Shown here: positions 28,751-37,964 of the stretch, piece after piece
Layout of the letters: each line of letters opens with the position of its first letter
Position numbering within the stretch: position 1 is the first letter of the stretch
From: Massilia sp. BJB1822
GTDB taxonomy: Bacteria > Pseudomonadota > Gammaproteobacteria > Burkholderiales > Burkholderiaceae_D
Direction of reading: 5' to 3'
Assembly (NCBI RefSeq): GCF_013369485.1
Contig: NZ_JABWEB010000002.1
Location: forward strand, 186,001 to 250,000
Length of the DNA: 64,000 nucleotides
Translations under genes and position numbers: made by a program
Notes under the pieces: model-generated
Database searches by the model: none
Told to the model about the DNA's origin: nothing
The model's input: only the letters and a program-made list of their open reading frames with translations

Positions 28751-29842
28751 ATGAGTAGCAGCGTGAATTCCATCGTCGAAGTGCTCGGCTTTGCGCGCGA
28801 ACCGGGCTGGCTGCCCTGGGCCGTGCAGTACTTCTTCCTGATCGGCCTTTCCACAGCCGCCTTCTTCCTTTCGCTGCCAGGCCTGGTGTGGTGCCGTCCC
28901 GCCTGGCGCGGCATCGGCCGCCGCGCCTTGCTGGCGGCCCTGGTCTGCGGCTTGAGCGCGCCGGTCGCGCTGCTGGCCGACCTGCACCAGCCGGGCCGCT
29001 TCATGAATTTCTACCTGCATCCGAATCTGGGATCGTGGATGGCCTGGGGTTCCTTCTTCATCCCCCTGTACCTGTTTGGCCTGGCGCTGTATGCCTGGCT
29101 TTGCCTGCGTCCCACGCTGGCCAACATTGCAGCGGAAGCGGACACGCCGCTGCGCATGGCCGCGCTGTACCGCTGGCTCGCCTACGGCGGCCATGACAAT
29201 GCGGGCGCCATCCGCCTGGCCGCCCTGGTGGCTGCGCTGGGCGCCGCCCTGATCCTGCTCTACACCGGCATGGAAGTGATGGTGGTGCGCGCCCGTCTGC
29301 TGTGGAATACCGCGCTGCTGCCGCTGCTGTTCGCCCTCAGCGCCTTCACCGGTGGCCTGGGCATTATCGCCCTGTTTGAAGGACTGGCGCGCCAGCGCGC
29401 GTCGGCGCCGCTGTTGAACCGCTGGCTGACGTACAGCCAGTGGGCCACCTTGCTGCTGCTGGCCGCCTGGTTCGGCGCCGGCATCAGCGGCCTGTCGCCG
29501 GCGGCGGCCGGCATGCTGGATGCGGTGCACGGTTCGCGCGGCTGGCTGCAAACCTTGGCCTGGCTGCTGGCCAGCATCCTGGTGCTGCTGTGGGTGGCGC
29601 GCTACCGCAGCCATAGCTTGTTGCTGCCTGCCGTCCTGGCGCTGCACAGCGCCTGGCTGCTGCGCTGGATCGTCTTCATGGGCGGCCAGAGCATCCCCAA
29701 ACTGGGCGCCACCGGCTATCCCTATGTGCTGAGCATGCGCCCCGACAGCCTGATTGGCATTATCGGCACCGCCGGCCTGTGCTTCGCCATCTACATTGTG
29801 CTGACCAGCTTTATGCGCTGGGACGACACCGTCAAAGCCTGA
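28751..29842 (+). CDS. ttrC: Tetrathionate reductase subunit C, NrfD/PsrC-like membrane anchor
   Basis: 363-aa inner membrane protein with about nine TM helices (for example WAVQYFFLIGLSTAAFFLS, ALVAALGAALILLYTGME, IGTAGLCFAIYIVL). It belongs to the NrfD/PsrC family, which oxidises quinol at the membrane and passes electrons to the Fe-S subunit. The LADLHQPGRF segment is characteristic of the family. It sits between ttrB (1-bp gap) and ttrA (11-bp gap), so the three are one transcript. Confidence 0.92.
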   Translation: MSSSVNSIVEVLGFAREPGWLPWAVQYFFLIGLSTAAFFLSLPGLVWCRPAWRGIGRRALLAALVCGLSAPVALLADLHQPGRFMNFYLHPNLGSWMAWGSFFIPLYLFGLALYAWLCLRPTLANIAAEADTPLRMAALYRWLAYGGHDNAGAIRLAALVAALGAALILLYTGMEVMVVRARLLWNTALLPLLFALSAFTGGLGIIALFEGLARQRASAPLLNRWLTYSQWATLLLLAAWFGAGISGLSPAAAGMLDAVHGSRGWLQTLAWLLASILVLLWVARYRSHSLLLPAVLALHSAWLLRWIVFMGGQSIPKLGATGYPYVLSMRPDSLIGIIGTAGLCFAIYIVLTSFMRWDDTVKA

Positions 29843-29853
29843 GAAAGAGCATC

Positions 29854-32800
29854 ATGAAAAACATCAGCAAACGTCGTACCATCCTGGCAGCGGGCGGTGT
29901 CGCCGCCTTCGCCGCCGGCTTTTCCGAAACCGCCGGCCGCATGGTGGGCAAGCTGGCCGGCCACGACAAGCCGAAGCACCGCGTCGCCGGCGACGCACCC
30001 GAACCGGAATTCCGCATCGATGCGCAAGGCCACCTGTCGGTGAATCCGGCGCAGCAGGTGAGCTACACCACCTGCCTTGGCTGCACCACCATGTGCGGGG
30101 TGCGCGTGCGCATCGAACGCGCTTCGGGCAAGGTGCTGCGCGTGACCGGCAATCCATACAGCCCTTTGTCCACCGACCCGCATCTGCCGATGAAGGCCAG
30201 TGTGCGCGACAGCTTCAAATCGCTGACCGCCTTTGAAGGCAAGGGCTTGGCGGGCCGTTCCACCGCCTGCGGCCGCGGCAATGCCGTGGCCCAGCAGATC
30301 GATTCGCCTTACCGCGTGCTGACGCCGATGAAGCGCGTCGGCCCGCGCAATAGCGGCCGCTGGGAATCGATCTCCTTCGAGCAGCTGGTGCGCGAAGTGG
30401 TGGAGGGCGGCGATCTGTTCGGCGAAGGCGCGGTGGAAGGCCTGGGCAGCTTGCGCGACCTGAAAACGCCGATCAATGCCGACAAGCCGGAACTGGGACC
30501 GCGCGTGAACCAGGTGGCCGTGCTGTCCAGCGTGAACGACGGCCGCGAAGGCTTTGCGCGCCGCTTCTTCCAGCAGGCCTACGGCACCATCAACTTCTTC
30601 GGCCACGGCTCGTATTGCGGCGGCGCCTACCGCTCCGGCTCCGGCGCGCTGTTCGGCGATCTGAAGAAAATGCCGCACTGCAAACCGGACTTCAGCAATG
30701 CCGAATTCGTGCTCTTCGTCGGCACGGCGCCGGGGCAGGCCGGCAATCCCTTCAAGCGCCAGGGCACGCTGATCGCCAAGGCGCGCACCGAGGGCAAGCT
30801 GTCCTATGTGGTGGTCGATCCGGTGCTGAACCACTCCAGCAACCGCGCCAGCGGCGACCGTGGCCGCTGGCTGCCGATCCGTCCCGGCACCGATGGCGCG
30901 CTGGCCATGGCCATCATGCGCTGGCTGTTCGAGAACGAGCGCATCGACAGCCGCTTCCTCGGCTTCCCCAACGCGGCGCTGGCGAAAGAGAATGGCGAGC
31001 CATCGTTCAGCAACGCCACCCATCTGGTGGTGGTGGAGCCGGGTCATGCGCGCCAGGGCCGCATGCTGCGCGCCTCTGATCTGGGTGTGGCGATGGAAGA
31101 GGAGCAGCGCTACAAGGAAGGTGACGCCTTCGTCTGCCTTGGCGCGGACGGCAAGACCGTGTTGCACGACCAGGCCAAGGCGGCGGCCCAGCTCTTTGTC
31201 GACACCCGCCTGCTGGTCGATGGCAAGGAGCTGCATGTGAAATCCTCGCTGCAGCTGCTGCGCGAAGAGGCGATGCGCAAGGAGATGCAGGCATACGCCG
31301 AAGCCTGCGGCATTCCGGCTGCGACGCTGGCGGCGCTGGCGCAGGAACTGTCCTCACATGGCAAGCGCGCCTCGGTGGTCGCCCACGGCGGCATGATGAG
31401 CGGCAGCGGTTTTTACAATGCTTATGCGCTGATGAGCATCAACCCGCTGCTGGGCAATGTGAACTGGAAGGGCGGCTTCGTCGCCAACGGCGGCGGCTTC
31501 AAGGATGACGGCAACGGCCCGCGCTATAACCTGGAAACCTTCGCGGGACAGGTCAAGCCTTCCGGCCTGCCGCTGGGACGCAATGTGCCGTACGAGAAAA
31601 CCTCGGAATTCGCGGCCGGCAAAGCCAAGGGCAAACCCTATCCGGCCAGCGCGCCGTGGTTCCCGAATGCCTCGGGCCTGACCACCGAGCTGCTGCCGGG
31701 CGCGATGCAGGGTTATCCGTATGGACTGAAGGCGCTGGTGCTGTGGTCTTCCAATCCCCTGTACGGCATTCCGGGGCTGCGCACGCGGCTGGCGCGCGAC
31801 ATCGCCGATCCGAAGAAGCTGCCGCTGATTATCTCGGTCGATCCCTTCATCAACGAGAGCAATGCCTATGCCGACTACATCATTCCCGACTCGCTGATGT
31901 ACGAAAGCTGGGGCTGGGTCGCCGCCTGGAACGGCGTGCCGACCAAGGCCATGGGCGCGCGTTGGCCGGTGATCGCGCCGAAGGCGCAAAAAGGACCGGA
32001 CGGCCGTCCCGTCGGCATGGAAACCTTCTTCATCGCGCTGGCGAAAGCCATGAAGCTGCCCGGTTTCGGCGCGGGCGCCCTGAGCGACGCCGAGGGCAAC
32101 AGCTATGCGCTGGAAGGACCGGAAGACTGGTATCTGCGCGCCGGCGCCAACGTGGCCTGGCTGGGCAAGGAACCAGTGCCGGATGCGACGGCGGAAGACC
32201 TGCTGCTGTCGGGCGTCGAACGTCTGCGTCCGCTGCTGGAGAAAACGCTGAAGCCGGAAGAAGTGGCGAAAGTCGGCTTCCTATACAGCCGCGGGGGACG
32301 TTACCAGCCGGGCAAGGATGCGTATGACGAAGAGAATCCCGAGTGGATGCGCAACCCGATGAAAGCCATGTGCCATCTGTGGAACGAGAATGTGGGCGGC
32401 TCGAAGAACAGCCTGTCCGGCAAGCGCAATACCGGCTGCGGCACCTGGAAGGAACCGGCCTTCGCCGACGGCACGCCGATGCGCAAGCTCTATCCGCTGA
32501 AGGAATGGCCGCTGGAGCTGATCAGCTACAAATCGGCGCTGCAGAATCCCTACTCGATCGGCGCCACGCGCCTGCTCTCGGTGCACCCCGAAAACCCGGT
32601 GCTGATCCACCCCGACGACGCCGAGGGCATGCACCTGCAGATGGGCGACCTGGCCGAAATCAGCACGCCGGATGGCAGCCTGAAAGCGCGCGTCATGATC
32701 CATGCCGGCATCACGCCTGGTGTCGCCGCCTTCGAGCACGGTTTCGGCCACCGCGAACTGGGCGCGCGCGCCCACCGCATCGGCGGCGAACGTCAGCCCG

Positions 32801-32943
32801 AAAACCGCAAGCTGGCGGCCGGCGTCAACCTCAACGACATCGGCATCATGGACCCCACCCGTCCCGACAAAGCGCCGTGGGTCGACGCCATCTCCGGCAC
32901 CTCCGTCCGCAACGGCCTGCCCGCCAAGCTGCGCCGCGCCTAA
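29854..32943 (+). CDS. ttrA: Tetrathionate reductase catalytic subunit A (molybdopterin)
   Basis: 1029-aa molybdenum enzyme of the DMSO reductase family, reducing tetrathionate to thiosulfate in the periplasm. N-terminal Tat-like signal KRRTILAAGGVAAFAAG. The [4Fe-4S] site is C-x2-C-x3-C in TTCLGCTTMCGVRV plus a later cysteine in TACGRGNAV. The likely Mo-ligand cysteine is in GHGSYCGGAYRSG, as in TtrA/ArrA-like enzymes. The C-terminal molybdopterin-binding part includes LLSVHPENPVLIHPDDAEG. Length matches TtrA (about 1020). The related arsenate reductase family is an alternative, but gene order and the TtrRS pair favour tetrathionate. Confidence 0.92.
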   Translation: MKNISKRRTILAAGGVAAFAAGFSETAGRMVGKLAGHDKPKHRVAGDAPEPEFRIDAQGHLSVNPAQQVSYTTCLGCTTMCGVRVRIERASGKVLRVTGNPYSPLSTDPHLPMKASVRDSFKSLTAFEGKGLAGRSTACGRGNAVAQQIDSPYRVLTPMKRVGPRNSGRWESISFEQLVREVVEGGDLFGEGAVEGLGSLRDLKTPINADKPELGPRVNQVAVLSSVNDGREGFARRFFQQAYGTINFFGHGSYCGGAYRSGSGALFGDLKKMPHCKPDFSNAEFVLFVGTAPGQAGNPFKRQGTLIAKARTEGKLSYVVVDPVLNHSSNRASGDRGRWLPIRPGTDGALAMAIMRWLFENERIDSRFLGFPNAALAKENGEPSFSNATHLVVVEPGHARQGRMLRASDLGVAMEEEQRYKEGDAFVCLGADGKTVLHDQAKAAAQLFVDTRLLVDGKELHVKSSLQLLREEAMRKEMQAYAEACGIPAATLAALAQELSSHGKRASVVAHGGMMSGSGFYNAYALMSINPLLGNVNWKGGFVANGGGFKDDGNGPRYNLETFAGQVKPSGLPLGRNVPYEKTSEFAAGKAKGKPYPASAPWFPNASGLTTELLPGAMQGYPYGLKALVLWSSNPLYGIPGLRTRLARDIADPKKLPLIISVDPFINESNAYADYIIPDSLMYESWGWVAAWNGVPTKAMGARWPVIAPKAQKGPDGRPVGMETFFIALAKAMKLPGFGAGALSDAEGNSYALEGPEDWYLRAGANVAWLGKEPVPDATAEDLLLSGVERLRPLLEKTLKPEEVAKVGFLYSRGGRYQPGKDAYDEENPEWMRNPMKAMCHLWNENVGGSKNSLSGKRNTGCGTWKEPAFADGTPMRKLYPLKEWPLELISYKSALQNPYSIGATRLLSVHPENPVLIHPDDAEGMHLQMGDLAEISTPDGSLKARVMIHAGITPGVAAFEHGFGHRELGARAHRIGGERQPENRKLAAGVNLNDIGIMDPTRPDKAPWVDAISGTSVRNGLPAKLRRA

Positions 32944-32949
32944 CGCAGT

Positions 32950-33020
32950 TTGATCCACCTCAAAAAATGTCCACCTCTGGTGCCTGGCACCAGGGTTGGA
33001 CATTTTTTGATTTAGCGCAA
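32950..33020. repeat. Palindromic intergenic repeat between ttrA and ttrR (terminator-like)
   Basis: Core 32962-33008 is a long hairpin: outer arms AAAAAATGTCCA / TGGACATTTTTT and inner arms CTGGTGCC / TGGCACCAG. Degenerate FNR-like boxes flank it (TTGAT-CCAC-CTCAA at 32950-32963, TTGAT-TTAG-CGCAA at 33007-33020). The same unit occurs twice at 63.8 kb. Between these convergent genes it can end both transcripts. Confidence 0.8.
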
Positions 33021-33030
33021 AGCGGTGGGG

Positions 33031-33678
33031 TCAGTTGAGGGCGCTGGGGTCGGCGCGTAGCATGAGGCGGGCCAGCTCGGCGGCGGAGGAGAGGCCGGCT
33101 TTTTCCATGACGTGCTGGCGGTGGATGTGGACGGTCTTTTCGCTGATGCCTAAGGTGGCGGCGATCAGCTTGTTGGGCTGGCCCAGGGCGACCAGGCGCG
33201 CAACTTCGCTTTCGCGCGGCGAGAGGGCGGCCAGCATGTCCAGCGCTTCCTGGCGGATGCGCGCTTCCTGCAGGCTTTCGGCGCTGCGGCGCACGGCGGC
33301 GGCGACGGCGTCCAGCATCAGCTGGTCCTTGAAGGGCTTTTCGATGAAGTCGGCGGCGCCCGACTTCATGGCTTGCACGGCCATCGAGACGTCGGCATGG
33401 CCGGTCATGAAGATGATCTGCAGCTCGATGCCGCGCTCCTGCAAGACCTGCTGCAGTTCCAGCCCGCTCATGGCGGCCATGCGGATGTCGAGCAGCATGC
33501 AGCAGGGCTGCTCGTTCAGCGGCGGGTCCAGCGTGTCGCACACTTCGAGAAATTCTTCGGCGGAGGCGTGCAGGCGCACGTTCCAGCCCACCGATTCGAG
33601 CAGGAAGCGCAGCGAGCGGCGCAGGCCGGGGTCGTCGTCAACAACGTGGACAAGACACTGATGCGGTGGAAGATTCAT
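33031..33678 (-). CDS. ttrR: Tetrathionate response regulator (REC-LuxR HTH)
   Basis: 215-aa FixJ/TtrR-type response regulator. REC: VHVVDDDPGLRRSL (acidic pair), phospho-acceptor Asp in CCMLLDIRMAAMSG, Thr in IIFMTGHAD, Lys in DFIEKPFK. C-terminal LuxR-type HTH: LSPRESEVARLVALG and KLIAATLGISEKTVHIHRQ. Start ATG 33678 (MNLPPHQ) lies 41 bp inside the end of ttrS, so kinase and regulator are translationally linked. Expected to activate ttrBCA from the upstream palindrome when TtrS senses tetrathionate. Confidence 0.9.
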   Translation of the reverse strand: MNLPPHQCLVHVVDDDPGLRRSLRFLLESVGWNVRLHASAEEFLEVCDTLDPPLNEQPCCMLLDIRMAAMSGLELQQVLQERGIELQIIFMTGHADVSMAVQAMKSGAADFIEKPFKDQLMLDAVAAAVRRSAESLQEARIRQEALDMLAALSPRESEVARLVALGQPNKLIAATLGISEKTVHIHRQHVMEKAGLSSAAELARLMLRADPSALN

Positions 33679-35452
33679 GGCAGGGTAGTGAGAAAATAAA
33701 GCGCATGCCGCAGCCGTCCGGATTTGTTTCGGCCCATAGGCGGCCGCCATGCGACTCGATGATGGTTTTGCAGATCGACAGGCCGAGGCCCAGGCCATCG
33801 GGCTTGGTGGTGAAGAAAGGCTGGAACAGCTGCTCCCGCTGTTCTTCCGGCAGGCCGGCGCCCTGGTCGATCACCTGCACCAGGGTGCGTTTGTCGGCCG
33901 CACCGATTTCGACGCGGATGCCCTGGCGTTCGGCGGGCAGGCCACGGCCCGCATCGATGGCGTTCTTGATCAGATTGAGCAGCACTTGCTGGATCTGCGG
34001 ACCGTCGGCCAGGGCGCAGCAGCCGCCCGGCGTGCGGCTCTCGATCACGATGTCGGGCGCGTTGGCGAGCATGCCGCTGACCAGGCGCTTGGCTTCATGC
34101 GCCAGCGGCGTCAGTGCCAGCGGTTCGCGCACCGCGCTGCGCTTCTTGGCGAAGTGGCGGATGCGCTGCACGATGCCGCCCGCGCGTTCGGCTTCGCTGA
34201 CGATTTCGGAACAGGCTTCGGTGATCGCCTCCGGCGTCAGCTTGCTGTCGGACTGGCGCCGCAGCACGCTGCGCGCGTAGTTGCCGATAGTGGTCAGCGG
34301 CTGGTTGATTTCGTGCGCCAGATTGCCGGACAGTTCGCCCAGCACGGAGAGCCGCGACAGGTGCTCCATCTGTTCCTGGCTGTCGCGCATGCGCGCCTCG
34401 GCCGCCTGGCGCGCGCGCAGCGATTCGCGCAGCTCGGCGGTGCGGCGATGCACCAGCTGCTCGGCGCGCACGGTATGCACGATCCATGCGGCCACCAGGG
34501 CGGTCAGGCCCAGCAGCCAGGGCCAGAAACGGCGCGCCAGGCCGCCCGGCGTGATTTCGCGCAGATAGGCGTAGGGGCCGGCGCGCAGCTCGCGGTACAG
34601 CTCATGCACCGGCTGGTAATCGGCCGGCACCGACCAGCTCATGCCGCTGGCGCTGGCGGGCATGGCCAGCAGCGCCTGGGCGACGGCCTTGGCCAGTACC
34701 GGATCGGTCTGGCGCGTGACGGCGACCGGCCAGTCGGGATACAGGGCGGTCGAGACGGCGCAGGGCAGGCCGCTTTCGCTGCGCGGCGAGAGTACGCGGA
34801 AATCGGCCATGCGCAGCTGTCCGCGCGCTTCCATCTGCTCCAGGAAGCAGCTGCGCACAATGCCCGCATCCACGGTGCCGCTGCGCACCGACTGCACCAC
34901 ATTCATCATGGGCAGACCGACAAAGCGCAGCTCTTGCAGATCGGATTCCATATCGATGCCGAAGCGCAGCAGCTCGCGCGCGGCCACCAGATAGCCGCCG
35001 AACGCTTCCGGCGCCACGGCGGCCACGCGCTTGCCACCGAGTTCGGTCAGTTCGCGCAGCGGTGAATCGCTGGCACGCACGATGATGGCCGAGCCGCTGG
35101 CATGGCCGGCGCGCACGCCAGGCATGGACTCCAGCGTGGCGATGCGGCTCAAGCCGAATTCGGCTTCCATCGTGACGTAGTAGCCGGGATTGGTGATCAC
35201 CAGGTCGACCTGGCCGTCGCCAATCGCCTTGCGCATGCCCGCCGCGTCGTAGCTGTGCATCTGGAAGCGGTGTTCGGGCAGGCCGTGGTTCAGGTAGGAG
35301 ATCAGCGGCGACCAATCGGAAACGGCCGCGTATTCGCCCTGATAGGCAAAGACGCCGATGCTGACATCGCGCGCAAACGCGCTTGGGACAAGGCAGACAG
35401 CCGCGATCAGAGTCGCCACGGGCCGCCGCCAACAAGACGGGAAGAATCGCAT
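33638..35452 (-). CDS. ttrS: Tetrathionate sensor histidine kinase
   Basis: 604-aa membrane kinase. A signal peptide/TM (MRFFPSCWRRPVATLIAAV) is followed by a periplasmic PhnD/PBP-like domain (about 28-305: DVSIGVFAYQGEY, DLVITNPGYYVTME, SGSAIIVRASDS), TM at about 310-330, then a coiled linker and HisKA with the H box GNLAHEINQPLTTIGNYAR, and HATPase (NLIKNAIDAG, GLGLGLSICKTI). This is the TtrS layout, in which the periplasmic domain reads tetrathionate. It overlaps ttrR, and its orientation is convergent with ttrBCA. Confidence 0.9.
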   Translation of the reverse strand: MRFFPSCWRRPVATLIAAVCLVPSAFARDVSIGVFAYQGEYAAVSDWSPLISYLNHGLPEHRFQMHSYDAAGMRKAIGDGQVDLVITNPGYYVTMEAEFGLSRIATLESMPGVRAGHASGSAIIVRASDSPLRELTELGGKRVAAVAPEAFGGYLVAARELLRFGIDMESDLQELRFVGLPMMNVVQSVRSGTVDAGIVRSCFLEQMEARGQLRMADFRVLSPRSESGLPCAVSTALYPDWPVAVTRQTDPVLAKAVAQALLAMPASASGMSWSVPADYQPVHELYRELRAGPYAYLREITPGGLARRFWPWLLGLTALVAAWIVHTVRAEQLVHRRTAELRESLRARQAAEARMRDSQEQMEHLSRLSVLGELSGNLAHEINQPLTTIGNYARSVLRRQSDSKLTPEAITEACSEIVSEAERAGGIVQRIRHFAKKRSAVREPLALTPLAHEAKRLVSGMLANAPDIVIESRTPGGCCALADGPQIQQVLLNLIKNAIDAGRGLPAERQGIRVEIGAADKRTLVQVIDQGAGLPEEQREQLFQPFFTTKPDGLGLGLSICKTIIESHGGRLWAETNPDGCGMRFIFSLPCHESSTASVSCPRC

Positions 35453-35558
35453 AAGTGGCGTTAGTATACCTTTATTGGCGGCGTCTGATCTGCCTCATCA
35501 TTGCATCCGGCTGCGGCGGGCACAATTGGCCCAGAGCTTGCTTGACAGTGAGGATGCC

Positions 35559-35978
35559 ATGCCCAATGATGAAAGCCAGAATGCCCGCCTCTCCTTCCTG
35601 GAGAAACACATGAACGATGTGATGGCCGAATTGGCCGAGATGCGCAAGGAGTACGCGACCAAGGCCGAACTGGCCGAGATGCGCAAGGAATATGCCACCA
35701 AGGCTGATCTGGCCGAAATACGCAAGGAGTACGCCACCAAGGCTGATCTGGCGGCGGTCAAGGCCGATATTGCGCGGCTGGAGGCGCGTCTGGACAGTTT
35801 CTACGCGGAGTTCGTGGCCATGCGCGTGGAGTATGGCCAGCGCCTGGCCGCGATCGAAGCCCAGCTGCCGCACCTGGCCACCAAGGCGGAGATGCGCAAG
35901 CTTGCCCTGATCACGACGACGGCCAATATCGCGGCCATCCTGCCCTTATATATGCTGCTGTTGCGCCAGCTATTCTGA
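35559..35978 (+). CDS. Coiled-coil protein with 13-residue repeats and C-terminal TM
   Basis: 139-aa protein of unknown function. Residues about 23-65 contain three near-identical 13-residue units (ELAEMRKEYATKA, ELAEMRKEYATKA, DLAEIRKEYATKA) and a diverged fourth, encoded by 39-bp tandem repeats at about 35624-35750. The rest of the helix continues to a single TM helix at the C-terminus (LALITTTANIAAILPLYMLLL). This resembles DUF1640-like coiled-coil membrane proteins. ATG 35559 has GAGG upstream. Architecture parallels the protein at 13224-13841. Repeat number may vary between strains. Confidence 0.7.
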   Translation: MPNDESQNARLSFLEKHMNDVMAELAEMRKEYATKAELAEMRKEYATKADLAEIRKEYATKADLAAVKADIARLEARLDSFYAEFVAMRVEYGQRLAAIEAQLPHLATKAEMRKLALITTTANIAAILPLYMLLLRQLF

Positions 35979-36045
35979 GATAGCAGTTGGCAATTGTTGC
36001 GAAATATCCGATGATTTGTCGAAACAAGACAAACGCGGAGCAAGC

Positions 36046-37200
36046 ATGTCCCTCATCACCTGTATCGAAGACCTGCGCCAGATGGCGCAACAGCGCGTTC
36101 CGCGCATGTTTTATGACTATGCCGATTCCGGCTCCTGGACCGAATCCACCTACCGCGCCAATTGCAGCGACTTCGAAGGGATCAAGTTCCGCCAGCGCGT
36201 GGCCGTGAATCTGGAAAACCGTTCGCTGCAATCGGAGATGATCGGCCAGCCGGTCAGCATGCCGGTGGCGCTGGCGCCTACCGGCCTGACCGGCATGCAG
36301 CACGCCGACGGCGAAATCTTGGCCGCCCGCGCCGCCGAGCGGTTCGGCGTGCCGTTCACGCTATCCACCATGAGCATCTGTTCCATTGAGGACGTAGCGG
36401 CCCACACCAGCAAGCCGTTCTGGTTCCAGCTGTATGTGATGAAGGACCGCGGCTTTATCGAGCGCCTCATTGAGCGTGCCAGGGCGGCGCGCTGCTCGGC
36501 CTTGGTGCTGACCCTGGACCTGCAGGTGCTGGGCCAGCGCCACAAGGATTTGCGCAATGGCCTGTCGGCCCCGCCCAAGCTCACCATCGCCAACCTGCTG
36601 AATATGGCCGGCAAGCCACGCTGGTGCCTCGGCATGCTGGGTACCAAGCGGCGCTACTTCGGCAATATCGTCGGCCATGCCGGTTCGGTGTCGGATATGT
36701 CGTCGCTGGCGGCGTGGACCAGCCAGCAGTTCGACCTGACGCTGTCGTGGAAGGATGTGGAGTGGATCAAGCAGCGCTGGGGCGGCAAGCTGATTTTGAA
36801 AGGCATCATGGATGCGGAAGATGCGCGCCTGGCCGCCGCTTCCGGGGCCGATGCGCTGATCGTCTCCAACCACGGCGGCCGCCAGCTGGACGGCGCGCAA
36901 TCCTCGATCGGCGCCTTGCCCGCCATTGTGGAGGCGGTGGGCAGCCGGATCGAAGTGCATATGGATGGCGGCGTGCGCTCCGGCCAGGATGTGCTCCGCG
37001 CGCTGGCACTGGGCGCGAAAGGCGTGTATATCGGCCGCCCCTTCCTGTACGGCCTGGGGGCGATGGGCGAGCAGGGCGTGACGCGCTGCCTCGACATCAT
37101 CCGCAATGAGCTGGATCTGACTATGGCTTTTTGCGGCTTGCGCGATGTACGCCAGGTGGACCGAAAAATCCTGCTTGGCGATGGCCGTGCGGCGCCGTGA
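36046..37200 (+). CDS. lldD: FMN-dependent alpha-hydroxy acid dehydrogenase, L-lactate dehydrogenase-like
   Basis: 384-aa TIM-barrel flavoprotein oxidising L-lactate (or a related 2-hydroxy acid) to the keto acid and passing electrons to the respiratory chain. Seen: FYDYADSGSWTE near the N-terminus, LAPTGLTGM, FWFQLYVMKDR, LILKGIMDAEDA with the FMN lysine, VSNHGGRQLDG with the catalytic His, and the C-terminal FMN phosphate site MDGGVRSGQDV and KGVYIGRPFLYG. ATG 36046 is preceded by GGAGCAAGC. Length fits LldD (about 380-396). It stands as a single gene; no lldP or lldR is nearby. Other hydroxy-acid oxidases are possible. Confidence 0.88.
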   Translation: MSLITCIEDLRQMAQQRVPRMFYDYADSGSWTESTYRANCSDFEGIKFRQRVAVNLENRSLQSEMIGQPVSMPVALAPTGLTGMQHADGEILAARAAERFGVPFTLSTMSICSIEDVAAHTSKPFWFQLYVMKDRGFIERLIERARAARCSALVLTLDLQVLGQRHKDLRNGLSAPPKLTIANLLNMAGKPRWCLGMLGTKRRYFGNIVGHAGSVSDMSSLAAWTSQQFDLTLSWKDVEWIKQRWGGKLILKGIMDAEDARLAAASGADALIVSNHGGRQLDGAQSSIGALPAIVEAVGSRIEVHMDGGVRSGQDVLRALALGAKGVYIGRPFLYGLGAMGEQGVTRCLDIIRNELDLTMAFCGLRDVRQVDRKILLGDGRAAP

Positions 37201-37241
37201 CAGCGGTACAATGCAGGCATCACATCTGATCGGAGCCGGAC

Positions 37242-37472
37242 ATGAACACTGAAATACAGCACCGGGGTACCCGTATCATTACGCTGGAACAGGGCGAGCA
37301 AGTGCTTGCGCAATGCAATCCAGGCGATATTGCCATCGTGCGCGACGCCGCTGGCTGGTGGACCGTCTTTGTCGGCGACGACGGCGAGACTGAACGCTAC
37401 GACATTCCTTTTGATAGCTACGACAAGGCCTTGTGGTCGGCCAAGGCGGCGGCAGAATTCGCCGGCGAGTAA
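37242..37472 (+). CDS. Small hypothetical protein (76 aa)
   Basis: Small acidic cytoplasmic protein, not recognised. It reads as a compact beta-rich fold (TRIITLEQGEQVLAQ, GDIAIVRDAAGWWTVFVG) ending in a helix (SYDKALWSAKAAAEFAG). GGAGC precedes the ATG, and codon use matches its neighbours, so it is probably a real gene. Function unknown. Confidence 0.65.
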   Translation: MNTEIQHRGTRIITLEQGEQVLAQCNPGDIAIVRDAAGWWTVFVGDDGETERYDIPFDSYDKALWSAKAAAEFAGE

Positions 37473-37574
37473 GTCGCGGCGGCGCGGCAGGGAAAGTGCG
37501 TTCGCTTCCTTAAGTCGTTGGCGTGCATCGGCAAATGTCCGTAGAATGGGTTTATCCCAGCTCAACGATTTGTC

Positions 37575-37964
37575 ATGGATGCCAAGCAAACCCTGATTCT
37601 GGTAATCGAAGACGACGAGCATATCGGCCAGATCCTCATTTATATGCTGGAACGGCAGGGCTACCGCACGCTGCTGGCGGCCGATGGTCTGGCGGCGCGC
37701 AAGGCCATTGAGGAAGCGAGCGAGCTGCCCAGCCTTGTGCTGCTGGACGTGATGCTGCCCTATATCGATGGCTTTGAAGTGGTGCGCCTGATCCGCGCCC
37801 GCCCCGAGTGGAAGGATGTGCCGGTGCTGATGCTGACCGCCAAACACACCGAACAGGATATCGTGCGCGCCCTCGATGCGGGCGCCAACGATTATGTGGT
37901 CAAGCCTTTCCAACCGAACGAATTGCTGGCGCGCGTGCGGCGCTATCTGCGGGAGCAGCAATGA
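37575..37964 (+). CDS. Single-domain response regulator (CheY-like)
   Basis: 129-aa REC-only protein. Acidic residues in LVIEDDEHIG, phospho-acceptor Asp in VLLDVMLPYIDG, Thr in LMLTAKHTE and Lys in DYVVKPFQ are all present, so it can be phosphorylated. No output domain, so it must act by protein contact. It is the first gene of a tight operon; its stop overlaps the start of the YaiO-like gene (ATGA at 37961-37964). The histidine kinase at 42873-45128 flanks the other end of the operon and is a plausible cognate. It may regulate the glycosyltransferase allosterically (inference). Confidence 0.9.
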   Translation: MDAKQTLILVIEDDEHIGQILIYMLERQGYRTLLAADGLAARKAIEEASELPSLVLLDVMLPYIDGFEVVRLIRARPEWKDVPVLMLTAKHTEQDIVRALDAGANDYVVKPFQPNELLARVRRYLREQQ

